The translations under genes were made by a program, and so were the position numbers. 64,000 nucleotides of DNA from Chrysophaeum taylorii (taxonomy: Eukaryota; Sar; Pelagophyceae; Pelagomonadales; Pelagomonadaceae): NCBI GenBank assembly GCA_029834535.1, contig JAQMWT010000562.1, positions 1 through 64,000 of the forward strand, in the 5' to 3' direction. Positions 31,119 to 41,231 of this stretch are shown here, in pieces. How positions within the stretch are numbered: position 1 is the stretch's first letter; the number at the start of each line of letters is the position of its first letter. The notes under the pieces are model-generated. The model worked only from the letters and a program-made list of their open reading frames with translations. It was not told the DNA's origin and made no database searches.

Positions 31119-31440
31119 TGCAGAGTATTCCGCGAGGCAGTGGTATAAATTCACTGAAGAACCATCCCGCCTCACCGTGTGAGTCTGGCAGGTTAGGCTC
31201 AGGGAACAGGTTAGTTCCCCCAGCCTCAGTACACGACAGACGACACATAGAACTACACCTAGTTTAACATGTAATCCTACGTACCTACGGGACGCGCTAA
31301 GCCATGATGATGAGCGTGAGCACAAATCAGAGGACTATAGATTTGTTGAAAAGGGAAGAAGAAGGGTAAGGAAGAAATTGCGTTCTCGACGGACGAAATA
31401 AGAGCAGGCGGCAGCAGGTTTCTCTGCACCCCCTCGAGAT
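31119..31440 (-). mobile_element. LTR family Y, minus strand
   Basis: On the plus strand it begins TGCAGAGTATTCCGCGAGGC and ends near CCCCCTCGAGA, the reverse complement of the LTRs at 26252-26550 and 39810-40150. It lies left of a minus-strand copia fragment (31583-33000), so it could be that fragment's 3' LTR or a solo LTR. Confidence 0.75.
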
Positions 31441-31582
31441 GTCTAGAATGCAAGGCAATCTAATATCTCAAGGGGAATGTGGTGAGGATGGAAGACTTCG
31501 ACCTGAGTGTCGTGCTTCATGGAGCGTCGTTGTTTCATTTGAATGCAACGTCGAATGAATGGGGCTTGTAAAGTAAGTCTTC

Positions 31583-33000
31583 TTAGTGAGAGCGGTCAAA
31601 CGATGAAAGTTGTGAACTGTTTATGAACAGCAAGAGAGGAGTGAAACTAGCCACACGAGGAAACACACTTTCTTCCTGCTCATGTTCGGACGTAGGGTCA
31701 TCAGCTGCATTAATAGCCTGGACATCATTGTCTTCCTTGGTAAGTGTCTCCAGGGTTGTAGTCAGAAGACAGTTGTTAATATGGGTAGAGGATAAGTCCG
31801 GCATGATAATGTGTGTGATGATACAAAAGAAAGTGAAGGCAAGTATGATAGAGATAGTTTCCATGGACTCAAGAAGGGTGCTGCTAGAATCCAATCTGAG
31901 ACCCATGAAGGGAATAAAGAAGCGTGTCAACATCTGACACAGTAGGGCATTGTCTGATATATGTAGCGGGTTCAGGAGGAATCGCGCGACAGTAAAGAAT
32001 TCGGGCCTTATGCCTATAATAGACGACGGTCGTGGACGATACGGTACCATTAGGGGTGGTGTCCGTGAGCCATAAGTCTTCAGGTACTAAGTAGTCAGTC
32101 TCTACGAGGATGCAAGATTGGGCGGTAGAGTTACCCAACGAGAAGTTGATCCTTCGAGATCGTTGGTGTCCAATGGGCGCCGAGCAAATACAGTGGTGTT
32201 GCGATGCTTAGTAGTAGCATCACCAGAGGTCGAGGCGTTATAGGTACCAGAATGACCGAAGTAGCCAATGCATTTAATAGCGCTGAGCGAGCTGTGTGTA
32301 TTCGGGATGTGTCCGCATGTTAGGCAACGCATTTTCGACAATGGTGTGTTTTGTAGTGTGCACTGAACGAGGCGAACCTGTTCCTTTTACAAAAGACCGG
32401 CTCTGACGGAAGTAGGGTATCCGCCATACTCTTTCTTAATGCTAAGCGTTGGCATTGAAGAATGAAGGCATCCAAGTCAAAGTGCGGTATGCGTATTTTG
32501 CCAGCTCGAAGAGCAACGTTTCTTATTAGTAAGTCCGTAAATTGCAGAGCGTCCAAAAGGAGTCTGCATGCACGGGTACAACGAGTGAGGTTGTTTTCGC
32601 ATGTCGCCACAACGATAAGCTGTTGGTCAAAGCGTTTGCGAAAAGAGGTGAAACCATATTGATACTGTAATCTTCTTGCAACGAAGACGACAATATGCAA
32701 AGGTGGGCGTGCGGAGACATGGAGGACTACGTCTCTTAGGAGTGCACACTCCGAGAAGTTGGAAGGTTGGTATGCCTCGGTTAATAATGAGGCGTGCACC
32801 TGTAGCTAGCTTACTTAAGTTCAAATGCTAGACTGCGAGCATGTGACCGGAAGGTTAGAAAGCAGATCCGGCCGTCTGTTTCAGAATGCGCAAGATATCT
32901 GCATGAATAGTGCCGTTCGCAATGCTGGTTGGAGGAGCATCAGCTATCTTATCAGGTGGATGAAAGGAAGGGCTAGTTTAACGACATTCCGGTCACCAGG
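31583..33000 (-). mobile_element. Copia fragment with methyltransferase-like module (minus)
   Basis: Read on the minus strand: a motif I-like segment with T-S-F-R-K-R-F and V-V-A-T-C-E-N-N (about 32580-32680); F-D-L-D-A-F followed by C-Q-R-L (about 32450); V-E-N-A-L-P-N (about 32340); G-Y-F-G-H-S-G-T-Y-N-A-S (about 32230-32270); then P-E-D-L-W-L-T-D-T-T-P-N-G-T-V (about 32050-32085). The last matches I-S-D-D-L-W-I-A-H-P-A-P-R-G-T-V in copy 2. The fragment therefore derives from the copy 2 lineage. Protease, integrase and RT are absent. It is a heavily broken, old fossil. Confidence 0.7.
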
Positions 33001-33004
33001 GTTT

Positions 33005-33110
33005 TAGGAGTAAACTCAAAGGTTAGCGAACGTGCGCTGATCAAAGCAGCTTAGATTGGCGGGGGTGAGAGCGTCGACCTGAAAGGAGAGTGGGGTGAGT
33101 GGGTGTAAGG
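33005..33110 (-). repeat. Remnant of Helitron 3' core repeat
   Basis: GGAGTAAACTCAAAGGTTAG followed by GATCAAAGCAGCTTAGATTG and GGAGAGTGGGGTGAGTGGG matches the core between the CCAGTAAGTTCACC units at 59770-59890. The flanking units are not present, so only a partial copy survives. Confidence 0.65.
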
Positions 33111-33385
33111 GGGGACGGCGAAGCGTTAGCCTAACCGTCCGGGCGCCGCCAGGGATCCGGCGGCCGAGAGACGTAGGGGCCGTTGGCGTTTCTGTAAGCG
33201 TCTTGGCGCTCCCTGAAGTGCGCCTGTGCGTAATGCCGTTGCCAGAGGTGGGCGGTGGCTGCACCGCTTTCGACATACTGGAGGCCCGCTAGAAGAAGAC
33301 GGGCACGCTCTTCAAGGAAGTGGAATCATCCACGTGTTAATGTGGCTGATCTTGTTGGGGTGGTGCGGTTGCTTCCATTTGGTTT

Positions 33386-33480
33386 CATACGATGGCGTTA
33401 ATAGAGAACAACGTTTCCGTAGTTGATCTCGGTCCATTAGGGCTTCTAGTCAACCGCCTTAACCGCTCAGCCATCGTCTC
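33386..33480 (-). tRNA. tRNA-Ser(AGA)-like sequence with a possible 16-nt intron (probably a pseudogene)
   Basis: The minus strand reads GATGGCTGAGCGGTTAAGGC, an excellent box A and D arm for class II tRNA-Ser, followed by GTTGA-CTAGAA (anticodon AGA). The 3' half of the anticodon stem, TCAAC, pairs perfectly only after skipping 16-17 nt, the usual place for a tRNA intron (after position 37). A short variable stem ACG/CGT follows. The T arm does not match the GTTCRA box B well, and the acceptor stem pairs at about 5 of 7 positions. A decayed gene or a tRNA-derived repeat is therefore more likely than a working tRNA. Confidence 0.35.
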
Positions 33481-33571
33481 AGGGAGAGAGGCAGTTTAGC
33501 GATGCCACTCGCGGCACGTCCTCTTCAATGGATCACATTCCGCACTTATACACTTGCACCACGCAAAAGCG

Positions 33572-34083
33572 ATGAAGGTGGTCGAGGAAGACGACAACGA
33601 CCCGGCGTGGTATCCCTGCGTCGCAGAGCGCGATGACTACCAAAGCCGAGCCCGAGATGCTCTCTTAAAGCTCTCCGACGCCGAAGACGACAACCTTAGC
33701 CTCCAGCTGATGGTCACGACCGTCGGAGAGCGCGGGCAATCCACCGCCGACTTCCGGCAAGCCGCTTGCACCTACGACTCGGGCAAGTCGATGTTCAACC
33801 TCACCGACAGGGGCACGAACGAGGTCGAACGCTTCAAGTTCGCCAGAGCCAAAGGGCTGAACAAGAAACTCAACAACGGCTTAGTGTACCTCCTACTGCG
33901 ATCTTGCCGTTTCCGAATTTAAATCACACTTGCTTTTAGGTGGAGAAGGCGGCGGACGACGACGAAGACGACGACGACAGGCGGAAGGTAGCCAAGACTG
34001 GTGAGGCTGCTGGCCGCGGTCGTGGCGGCAGCGGCCGTCGTGGTCGCGGCGGTCGGAGTTGTCGCGGCGGACGTTGCATCTAG
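33572..34083 (+). CDS. Small hypothetical protein with RGG-type C-terminus (two exons)
   Basis: Exon 1 at 33572-33883 (M-K-V-V-E-E-D-D-N-D), intron 33884-33939 (GTGTAC...CTTTTAG, 56 nt), exon 2 at 33940-34083, predicted 151 residues. Exon 1 is hydrophilic and helical, ending K-G-L-N-K-K-L-N-N-G-L. Exon 2 has an acidic run D-D-D-E-D-D-D-D, then R-G-R-G-G-S-G-R-R-G-R-G-G, an RGG box of the kind that binds RNA. Without splicing the frame ends soon after 33900. The family is not recognised. An upstream exon is possible, as the start is chosen only as the first ATG in frame. Confidence 0.5.
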
Positions 34084-34360
34084 ATTTGCTTGTTCTACTG
34101 TCGCCTTGTTCTTGAAACTCTAAACACTCACGAAGCAAATCTTCTTGCCTTGTACCCCATTGTATACCGATCTCCATCGGTTTTGCCGCTGTACCAACGT
34201 GCTCACCGCTGCCTCTTGCGTCATGGGCGGCTGGCTGCCCCTGTCGCTGATGCGCTAGTACTATAAGAAGCAGAGGAAACCATGACACTGATGTGCAGCT
34301 CCAGGGCAGCTTATTGCGTGGAATCTGGATTTTAGACAGTAATCGCCACAAGGCGTGGTG
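34084..34360. other. Intergenic stretch after the RGG gene
   Basis: No strong plus-strand ORF. A minus-strand 175-residue frame (33893-34420) crosses this stretch and the RGG tail, but its Arg/Asp-rich part is simply the antisense of the RGG box, so it is not called. Probably 3' UTR and spacer. Confidence 0.35.
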
Positions 34361-34364
34361 TGAC

Positions 34365-34850
34365 TGGGTGACTTTTTTTTTGTGACTAAATAACATTAAT
34401 TTCGTGACTAAATGTGACATTTTTTAGACTTTTTTGACCAGATAACATTTTTTGGATGCCCAGGTTTCAACATGTCCTTTTGTCACGAAAAAAATGTCAT
34501 TTAGTCACAGATCATCGAAAAAAAAGTTATTTGGTCACAAAAAAAAAGTGTCATTTGGTCACAACGTTGTGACCAAACCAAAGAAAGTGTCATTTGGTCA
34601 CAATGACATTCGGTCACAACGTTGTGACCAAAAAAATTGGTCACAACGTTGTGACCAAATGTGTGTGACCAAATACACATTTGGTCACAACGTTGTGACC
34701 AAATGACACACGTTGAGACGAAATGACACTTTTTTTTGTGACCAAATGACATTTTTTTCGTGACCAAATGACACTAGTAACCAAACGATTTTTTTTTTGA
34801 CCAAATGACATTTTGGTTGACAAAATGACATCAATCGGTAATAATTATGT
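34365..34850. repeat. GTGACCAAATGACA satellite with perfect palindromes
   Basis: The motif GTGACCAAATGACA or its complement recurs many times in both orientations, separated by A or T runs. The perfect palindrome GGTCACAACGTTGTGACC occurs four times: 34557-34574, 34612-34629, 34639-34656 and 34683-34700. The open frames here are simple translations of the repeat (F-G-H-K-K-K). It has no direct-repeat plus spacer regularity, so it is not a CRISPR array. Confidence 0.85.
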
Positions 34851-35282
34851 TTCCCCGACGAAACTGTGTGAAGAGGATTCAACTTCGCAGGCGCTGGGCT
34901 TTTCTTGTTGATTGTCGTTTTCGTTCTTTAGCCTGAACATCAAGTGCCTCATTTTTTCGCCATCGTCTTTCTCGCCCTCTCCCTCAGGCTCGACTTCGGA
35001 ATATGCGATATCTCCGAGATTACGCAGGCTGATGATGGCTTCGCGAAGATCCAACGCTCTTTGCCACGTCAGCCAACTAGAGTCGGGAATCATCTCTCCA
35101 GCGAAAATCGGCATGGGTTGCGTTTTAACGCCAAGTCCTTGATGACGGTTATCGAGCCGTGAATCCCAAGCAACATCAGGACCAACTCGGCTCTGGAAGC
35201 ACCACTTAAAATAATAGAAGACAGCCTTGTCGTACGTCCGGTGCTCTATATAGGGGAATGGCCACCTCAAATTCTCAAGCAA
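34845..35282 (-). CDS. Hypothetical protein ORF
   Basis: A 145-residue minus-strand frame starting M-L-E-N-L-R-W-P-F-P-Y-I-E-H-R. It is rich in aromatic residues in the first half (V-F-Y-Y-F-K-W-C-F) and acidic in the second (E-V-E-P-E-G-E-G-E-K-D-D-G-E-K). The composition looks like real protein rather than an antisense shadow, but no domain is recognised, and it may be the last exon of a longer or decayed gene. Confidence 0.35.
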   Translation of the reverse strand: MLENLRWPFPYIEHRTYDKAVFYYFKWCFQSRVGPDVAWDSRLDNRHQGLGVKTQPMPIFAGEMIPDSSWLTWQRALDLREAIISLRNLGDIAYSEVEPEGEGEKDDGEKMRHLMFRLKNENDNQQEKPSACEVESSSHSFVGET

Positions 35283-35361
35283 CTTCGTCTTAGATAGCCC
35301 CCCTACATTTTTGCTCGAAACGACGGTCAGCGTCCTGATGTGATTCGTCGTTGCCTTTTCG

Positions 35362-35835
35362 TTGCGATTGCTACCGGGTTTTGGATACCAGAAAACGCGA
35401 GCGTGCTGTTCGTCGGTCCCCGAAGCGAACTCGTACCGTCGGATTTTGTGGGCTTCGGAAGCAGAGGACGTAAATCATCGCAAAGAATGGTTGAATTCAC
35501 ATTTTTTTGTCTTAAACATCCCGTCATTGCTGCCCGATTTTCGAACGTGCTCCTACTTTTGGACCGAACTCGGGTTTTGACAACCATGACGCTGGTCTCT
35601 TCGAGCTGCCGGGTAATGTTATAATCATGGGTGTCGACAGCTACCCGACATGGCAAAGTATCGTGGCAAGATCTGCGACCAGGCCAGCGACGGTTCTTTG
35701 ATCGTCCACCGAGCTCTCACCAGAAAGTCCACCGTGATGGTCGAGCCCTTTCAATCGCACATTTCATTTGCGATGGTCGAGGGATTCGACTCGCTGAGCT
35801 TCTCCGCGAGGAGCGGTCGACATCAGGACGGATGA
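35362..35835 (+). pseudogene. Decayed or spliced unknown gene
   Basis: The plus-strand frame at 35362-35580 reads protein-like (W-A-S-E-A-E-D-V-N-H-R-K-E-W-L-N-S-H-F-F-V-L). A second frame then reads D-N-H-D-A-G-L-F-E-L-P-G-N-V-I-I-M-G-V-D-S from about 35582. The two lie in adjacent frames without an obvious intron, so a one-base frameshift is the simplest explanation. No family is recognised. Another frame continues to 35835. Confidence 0.35.
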
Positions 35836-35939
35836 AAGGTCCAACTTGGCCTCAACATTGCATTTACCAAAAACATGTATTCACCTGCCTCGTTAGAGGC
35901 CCGCTCCTGGCGCGAGAGAAACTGCGTCTATTCAAGTAA

Positions 35940-36370
35940 TAGCAAAACTTTCGCGGAGCCATAAAATCGCTTAGGATACTCCCGATTCTGGCCCAGAGAT
36001 TGTCCGCATACAGTACGGGTCCACTCAAACGCCTCGCCGGCTCCTGCTTGGTATTCGTCGCACGACTTTCGAGTGCCGCCTCACGCTTTCAAATGTTCGC
36101 CACACCCCGCTCGATTTTCTTCTCCGAATCTGAAATCCGTCCTCCCTCGCCATTTCGAGTTGGAGGAGTCAAATAAGAAAGAAGAAAGTGCGCCGATCCA
36201 CAAAACCAATCGGAAATCTCCCTCCCCACTTCGTCTTAGAAGCTTCGCAACAACAGGCCGAACCAACCGGAAACGCAACCAGAGCGACGACTGCCGAAAC
36301 ACGCCAAACGGCGGGCCGTCGGCACGCAGTCGAGTGCAGCTCTCAGCAGCGGGGTTATTGAGACTAACAA
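35940..36370. other. Spacer, no gene recognised
   Basis: Mixed-composition sequence between the decayed ORF and a SINE piece. Frames of 130-146 residues exist on both strands at 36073-36513 but lack recognisable motifs, and one continues into the SINE, so none is called. Confidence 0.4.
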
Positions 36371-36374
36371 GTAA

Positions 36375-36520
36375 AGGTTGTCCTACCGGCGTAGGTTGGC
36401 ACCTGTCCGCCTCCCGGGCGGGCGCCGGTTGGAGGCCGGAACGTTCGCAGTGGGGCGGGTTATGGCCGGGGGACGCAGAAGGGAAAATCAACGACGAGGT
36501 GGTTGTCAGTTAGTCAGTCC
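36375..36520 (+). mobile_element. SINE fragment (5' head only)
   Basis: CCGGCGTAGGTTGGCACCTG through CGGGTTATGGCCGGGGGACG matches the SINE head at 8550-8640. The LINE-like 3' end with hairpins is missing, and the fragment ends at a TTAGTCAGTC stretch. It is a 3'-truncated or deleted copy. Confidence 0.7.
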
Positions 36521-36971
36521 TTTGGTCGTAATAATCCGGACAATAATATTAAAAAAAGGCGCTTTAACCCCGCAAGCCCCTGAGCGGGATACCTCCGTCT
36601 TTCATGCGTCCCTCACGTCTCCACACAACCCACCAAAGCCTGTCAACGCCCGTGCCCCACCTCTTAGCAGTCGACTTAAAGAAACTTTTGCAAGCCTAAA
36701 CGGTGGCTAGTGAGGCGCGCTTCACGACCGGAATCAACAGCAGCGACGACGACGCTGTCGTTTTCACGGGTCACCGGAGCTTCGCCCGATGCAGAAAGCG
36801 GGCCTTTGTTCACCCCCCCCCCTCCCTCGTGGCCCCGCCTCTTTAAGTTCGGTGCTTAAAAACTCCCAATCATGAATGAATGAATGAGTGCCTCAAAAGA
36901 AGCAACGGACCGAAATTCCACGCAGCGCGCCGGAACGATCGCTTTTCGTGGTTCCGGGGGGATTTGTTGTG
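36521..36971 (+). promoter_or_regulatory. Upstream region of the GC-rich host gene
   Basis: About 450 bp with a C run (36813-36823) and a GAATGAATGAATGA repeat (36873-36886). Several ATGs within that repeat open other frames that stop early. No promoter element can be assigned with confidence. Confidence 0.3.
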
Positions 36972-38098
36972 ATGCGGGGGTGGTGGGCCTGGGGGTCTGC
37001 GCCGTCGCTCGACGACGAGCGTGCCGTGGAGCGGCGGCGGACCTGGACGCAGGACTTCGCGACGTGCGTGTTCACTTTATGGGACCTCCGGCGCAAGCTG
37101 CGGCTGAGAGGCGACGACGTGGGCGGCGACGCTGAGGAGGACAGTATCTTCCCTTGGACGCCATGCGACGACGTGGAGTCTGCCGTGCTGGGTCATCCGA
37201 GCGACACGAGCGATCGGTTGCGCGAGAGACGGCGGCGCGTGCGCGACGACATCGACGATCGGTTTCCGGGACTCCTGAGCCGCGAGGAGTCGGGCGCCGG
37301 GACTTACGCTTGGTTCGCGACCGAGGATGTCGAGGGCGGCGACGTCGCGCAGATGCGCAAGGATTTCGCGCGCGAGACGGTCGTGGTCGCCGGCCTAAAG
37401 TGCGTGCCGCGCGGCGGGAGCCACTTCGAGACCGTCAGGTCCGCGATCGCACGCGCTCTCTCCGCGTCTACCGAGCCGCCGCTCGCGGACGCGCTCGCCG
37501 ACGCTGCCATGGTCGCGAGCTGGCGGACCAAGCTGGGAGCGGACGCCTGGGATCGCACGCTCGAACTCAAGCGACATCTCGCATGCTGCACGGCGCCTGG
37601 CTACGCCCTCGTCTCGAGGCCAACTGAGCCGCTCACGTCCGTCGCCGTCTATCCTCGTCGCGTCGTCGTCACCGCGCACTCTCATCTCTGCGAAGTCAAG
37701 TGCGAAGACGACGACCAGCCGCGCCAAACTCACTGGTGGCGCCCGCCGCCCAAGCCCCAGCTCCAGTGCGGCGACGAGCGAGCTTTCTTTGCGCTTACCA
37801 CGCGCACTACGGTCGCCGCCGTTCGCAACGGCTCCGCCAAGCTCCACTCGCGAAAATGCTTGCTTGCCGTCGTCCTCGTCGCGTACGTCCGGTTTTTGAG
37901 ACTCGCGTCTTCACTTGTCTTCGCAGGACACCCGACGTCTGCCAGCCGCCTACTAGTCCGACGCCTGCTGCGCGAGCCCGCGATTGCAGCGGTCTCGAGA
38001 CGGCGCTTCAAGAGGAACGTGCAGCGACCGAGTACCCCTTCGTGTCGTCTTTCCTCCCGGCCGCCCCAACCCTCCTCTTCGGCGCCCCAACCACATAA
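36972..38098 (+). CDS. Hypothetical GC-rich host gene with a 44-nt intron
   Basis: The proposed start ATG at 36972 gives M-R-G-W-W-A-W-G-S-A-P-S. Exon 1 runs to 37882, the intron is 37883-37926 (GTACGT...CTTCGCAG), and exon 2 is 37927-38098, for 360 residues. Splicing replaces a basic, low-quality tail with T-A-L-Q-E-E-R-A-A-T-E-Y-P-F-V-S-S-F. Residues about 80-200 are charged and helical; a Pro/Trp-containing stretch (W-W-R-P-P-P-K-P) follows near 260. No known domain is recognised. High GC and strong codon bias, shared with the kinase gene, mark it as host. The open frame extends upstream to 36888 without an ATG, so an upstream exon is possible. Confidence 0.55.
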
Positions 38099-39270
38099 CA
38101 CGCCCTTTTTTTAAGCGAGCGAGCACCCCCTGCGCGCGCCGGGGCTGCTCCTGCTGTTGCTGCTGCTGCTGCTGGAAAGAAAGCACTTCATTTCGTCGAA
38201 TATTAATATATGCGCAGCCTCGTACGGCGGCGGTGGCGCCGGCGCCTATCTGTCTGTTTTGGCACTTTGGTGGGGGTCAACCATGGGAATGAGTGACCTA
38301 CTACGTCTTTTGTGATGGCGAGCACCTGGCCAGTCCAGGCGGCTCGAAAACAAAAGAAGAACCACCTCGTTCTAATGGAATGTAAATGACGAAGACAAAG
38401 AAGCAACGAGACAAAAAAAGAGCCCGAAGGACGGCGGGAGGACAATTAAAGAAATTCCGCGCGACGCGGGCGGCAGAAAGCGGGGAGCATTGGAGAGATA
38501 GGAGAGAAACAAGAGTGTCAGGGCGGCAAAAATCAGGAAGAGAGCGAATGGAAAGTAGGAGATCGCAAATGGAGAGGCAGGACAAGAACGGAGACGGAAA
38601 AAACGTGCAAGCAGACGGGCCCACGCGACTTTCTTGTACTCTACAACTTGGCAATGGCACCGACGCTGTTTCTAACTTCATACGCGATAGGTTGCCGGCG
38701 AAATTTCTTGCCATCCTTGTCGCTCCTACCGTTGATGCTGATGGCATGGGGTTAACTTGCGTTCTCACGACAGTTGGCCGCCTCGCTCGAAACAGGCATT
38801 ATGGCGGCCAGTTTGGAATCCGAAAGCATGGCGTCTGTCTGCGGCAGCTTCATAGTGTAATCTCACGCATCTCTTCAATGGCAATCTTCCGCTCACTCTG
38901 CTGGCTTCTTTTCTTCGCCAGCCTCCTTCTCTCTTGCTCATTATCTGCATCTTCGCCGGCCTCTTCACTCTTGTTGAGTCGGTCTTTCTACATCTCATGC
39001 CAATCGACGAAAAAGGTGAGCTTGGTGAGCAGAGAGATGGAAACTTAACCAGTCTCGCAAGTACAAGATCATCAAGCAACAAACTAGCTACGTATTAAAT
39101 GTGTTGAACTGCCGTCAAAGTTGGATGCCGGCTTGTAGTCGAAAGAAGCGAGTCGGCAGAATCAGGGCGGCGACAACATCGACACGCGCGATCAGGGACG
39201 ACTACCCCCCGGGCAGCAGAAAGATGCTTGGTGGCTTAAATTTGCGCCATGGGGAACTCAACCTCTAAGG
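38099..39270. other. Spacer with a CTG-repeat and a doubtful ORF
   Basis: A (CTG)n-like run lies at 38152-38174. A 220-residue plus-strand frame (38386-39048) begins with a very basic Arg/Lys/Glu-rich stretch from purine-rich DNA and ends with a hydrophobic segment (S-L-C-W-L-L-F-F-A-S-L-L-L-S). No family is recognised, and the purine-rich composition can create such frames by chance, so it is not called as a gene. Confidence 0.35.
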
Positions 39271-39379
39271 CGCATGCGAGAATGGACGTACACGGGCCCA
39301 CAAAAAAATGTCTTGACCAGCCAAGGCCAGAGGGTCGACATTCTCACGTTCTATTCATCTTCAGGCTCGCACGCACGAA

Positions 39380-39780
39380 GACGCTCAACCCCGCGTAGTT
39401 CCCAAGACGGTCGATGTTTACATATCTCGGCGCCAGCTCTGTTGGTCTTGCCACGTAGCGTGCATGCCGCGGAACCTCCTTCCTCGGAAGATGCTCTCTC
39501 TTTTGTGCGACTAAACGCGCCCAATCGGGTCACCCCATATGACGCACGGGCACGGGACCTGTAACCCCCTTCGCAAGTGCGGCATCACTGGAGACTCATG
39601 GTCTGACTTTGCTCACGACCGCATGTTGTGGCGGTAATGTATCAACTCGATACGCCCCCACCGCTCTGCTGCCACTGGATGGTGCCCTATGACCCAGGGC
39701 TTACCTCGCTTCGGCGAGGGGTTTAGCCAATGACCCTTGCGCAGGGCTTGGCGGCAACTCGTTTGTAGGATACTTAGGTT
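39380..39780 (+). mobile_element. Degenerate LINE 3' part
   Basis: The plus strand reads, across frames, V-D-V-Y-I-S-R-R-Q-L-C-W, L-P-R-K-M-L-S-L, H-M-T-H-G and a final F-A-H-D-R-M-L-W-R, the same segments as LINE families A and B but more diverged. The 3' UTR has a CCTCGCTTCGGCGAGG hairpin (about 39708-39722). There is no TTAG tail, so it is an older, third subfamily. Confidence 0.7.
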
Positions 39781-39809
39781 CAGGCAACAAGGACAAAGAA
39801 TACTTAAAC

Positions 39810-40150
39810 TGTCGAGTCCAGATGCAGAGAAATCTGCAGTCCCTTACCCTTAGTCCGTCCGTTGAGAACGTGATCTCTCCCTAACCCGTCTTCTTCCCTT
39901 TTACACAATTACGATTTGTAAATAGAATTGTAGTCCTCTGATTTGTGCTCACGTTCATCATCATGGAATAGCGCGTCCCGTAGGTACGTAGGATTACAAG
40001 TTAAACTAGGTGTAGTTCTGTGTGCCGTCTGTCGTGTGCTGAGGCTAGGGGAACAACCTGTTCCCTGAACTTAACCTGTACCAGACTCACACGGTGAGAC
40101 GGGATGGTTCTTCAGTGACTTTATACCACTGCCTCGCGGAATACTCTGCA
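39810..40150 (+). mobile_element. 5' LTR of copia copy 4 (LTR family Y)
   Basis: It begins TGTCGAGTCCAGATGCAGAG and ends GGAATACTCTGCA. It contains the same conserved blocks (GTTAAACTAGGTGTAGTTCT; CGGTGAGACGGGATGGTTCT) as the LTRs at 26252-26550 and 31119-31440. The sequence after 40150, GGTTATGGGCCCAGCGGG, is where a primer-binding site is expected, but the tRNA cannot be named. Confidence 0.78.
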
Positions 40151-40660
40151 GGTTATGGGCCCAGCGGGGTCCTGAAGAATCATGTGTTGCATGCACGTAA
40201 CTGTTGGGTATTGGACTGTTACCGCGCCAGTCTAGCCTCGCCATGCAACACGCTTGTGTATATACGCTTAACATGGGTTGTACATATCTGCACCACACAC
40301 GTTAAGACTGCGCAATTTTGAGTGTCTGTTTACGTGTTCTCGTATTGTCGTGAGAGTGTTGGTGTGTGTGAATTCTGTCAAACTGTACTAATTGCACGCG
40401 CACTATGGAATATTTTGGGTATGTCCACCTGGACGCTCAACGATGATGCACCAGCAGCTCTTTCATTAGAGCACAACTTACCAGCAACTGCCAGTCGGTG
40501 CTAACCTCACACTGGATGGAATCACAGTTTGTACAGTTGCTATATATGCACCTTCCATCGTTTAACCGATGAGTCTACATGGACTTCCGATAGAGAGAGC
40601 CCCCTAGAATGTCTAGAAGTAATCAACTCTGCTCTGACAGAACCCACAGGTTCAAGTCAC
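40151..40660 (+). other. Leader region of copia copy 4
   Basis: Non-coding sequence between LTR and gag, with several short frames and no convincing gene. Its position matches the retrotransposon 5' leader, which normally carries primer binding and packaging signals. Confidence 0.5.
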
Positions 40661-40667
40661 TGTTCTC

Positions 40668-41231
40668 GTGGCAGAACGAGCAGCAAGAGTTGCACCCAAA
40701 GCAGTCACGGTTGCCGATATTCTTAAGCTTGAAGCACCCGTCGTTGAGTTTCTCAATGAGGGGAATCGCTTCCAACTACAGAGCCGTAAGGTTTCACTCC
40801 ATATACGGCATATTCGTCAAATGTTAAGATTCCATCATGCCGGCGCCCTCTTCGAGTACGACTCGTATGAAGCCAACACAAGGTCCTGCGCTGACTATGA
40901 AGTCTTGCGCAATAGGATCCTTGGCCGGGTCTTCCTGGACTGGCAAAACGCCGAAGTGGCGGAATTTAACCTTGGATCAGTTGAAGATCTGCCTCCTGAA
41001 TACCAGGTCTGGCATTTCACTGCTGAAGCGTTCCCACGTCTTCCTGATCATGAAGTAGCACATTTGGTCACTGTCTGCTATGATAACGAAGTTCGTGCGG
41101 TTCTTCCCGAAATTAACGATCGCATTAAGGAGGGTGAACGCAACCTTAACCTCGCCTATCCTCGCGAATTTGCCTTTGATGGCAGAATCAACGCGCCAGT
41201 GTCCATGCTTGCTTTAACACATGCCGACTAG
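40668..41231 (+). CDS. Gag-like ORF, copy 4
   Basis: A 187-residue open frame: M-A-E-R-A-A-R-V-A-P-K-A-V-T-V-A-D-I-L-K-L-E. It is mostly helical, with paired segments (R-K-V-S-L-H-I-R-H-I-R-Q-M-L; L-P-D-H-E-V-A-H-L-V), fitting a capsid-type Gag N-terminal half. No zinc knuckle is seen. It is the first ORF after the LTR and leader, which supports the call. Related coding continues to about 41490, up to the LINE insertion. Confidence 0.6.
   Translation: MAERAARVAPKAVTVADILKLEAPVVEFLNEGNRFQLQSRKVSLHIRHIRQMLRFHHAGALFEYDSYEANTRSCADYEVLRNRILGRVFLDWQNAEVAEFNLGSVEDLPPEYQVWHFTAEAFPRLPDHEVAHLVTVCYDNEVRAVLPEINDRIKEGERNLNLAYPREFAFDGRINAPVSMLALTHAD

Noticed and set aside
33893-34420. 175-residue minus-strand ORF
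   Set aside because: Its Arg/Asp-rich part is the complement of the RGG tail of the plus-strand gene, and the rest lacks recognisable motifs.
34452-34823. Frames with repeated F-G-H-K-K-K and possible CRISPR-like repetition
   Set aside because: They are translations of the GTGACCAAATGACA satellite; there is no fixed repeat-spacer spacing, and the palindromes are irregularly placed.
38386-39048. 220-residue plus-strand ORF
   Set aside because: The purine-rich DNA gives a chance basic frame; no domain, splice pattern or conservation could be seen.
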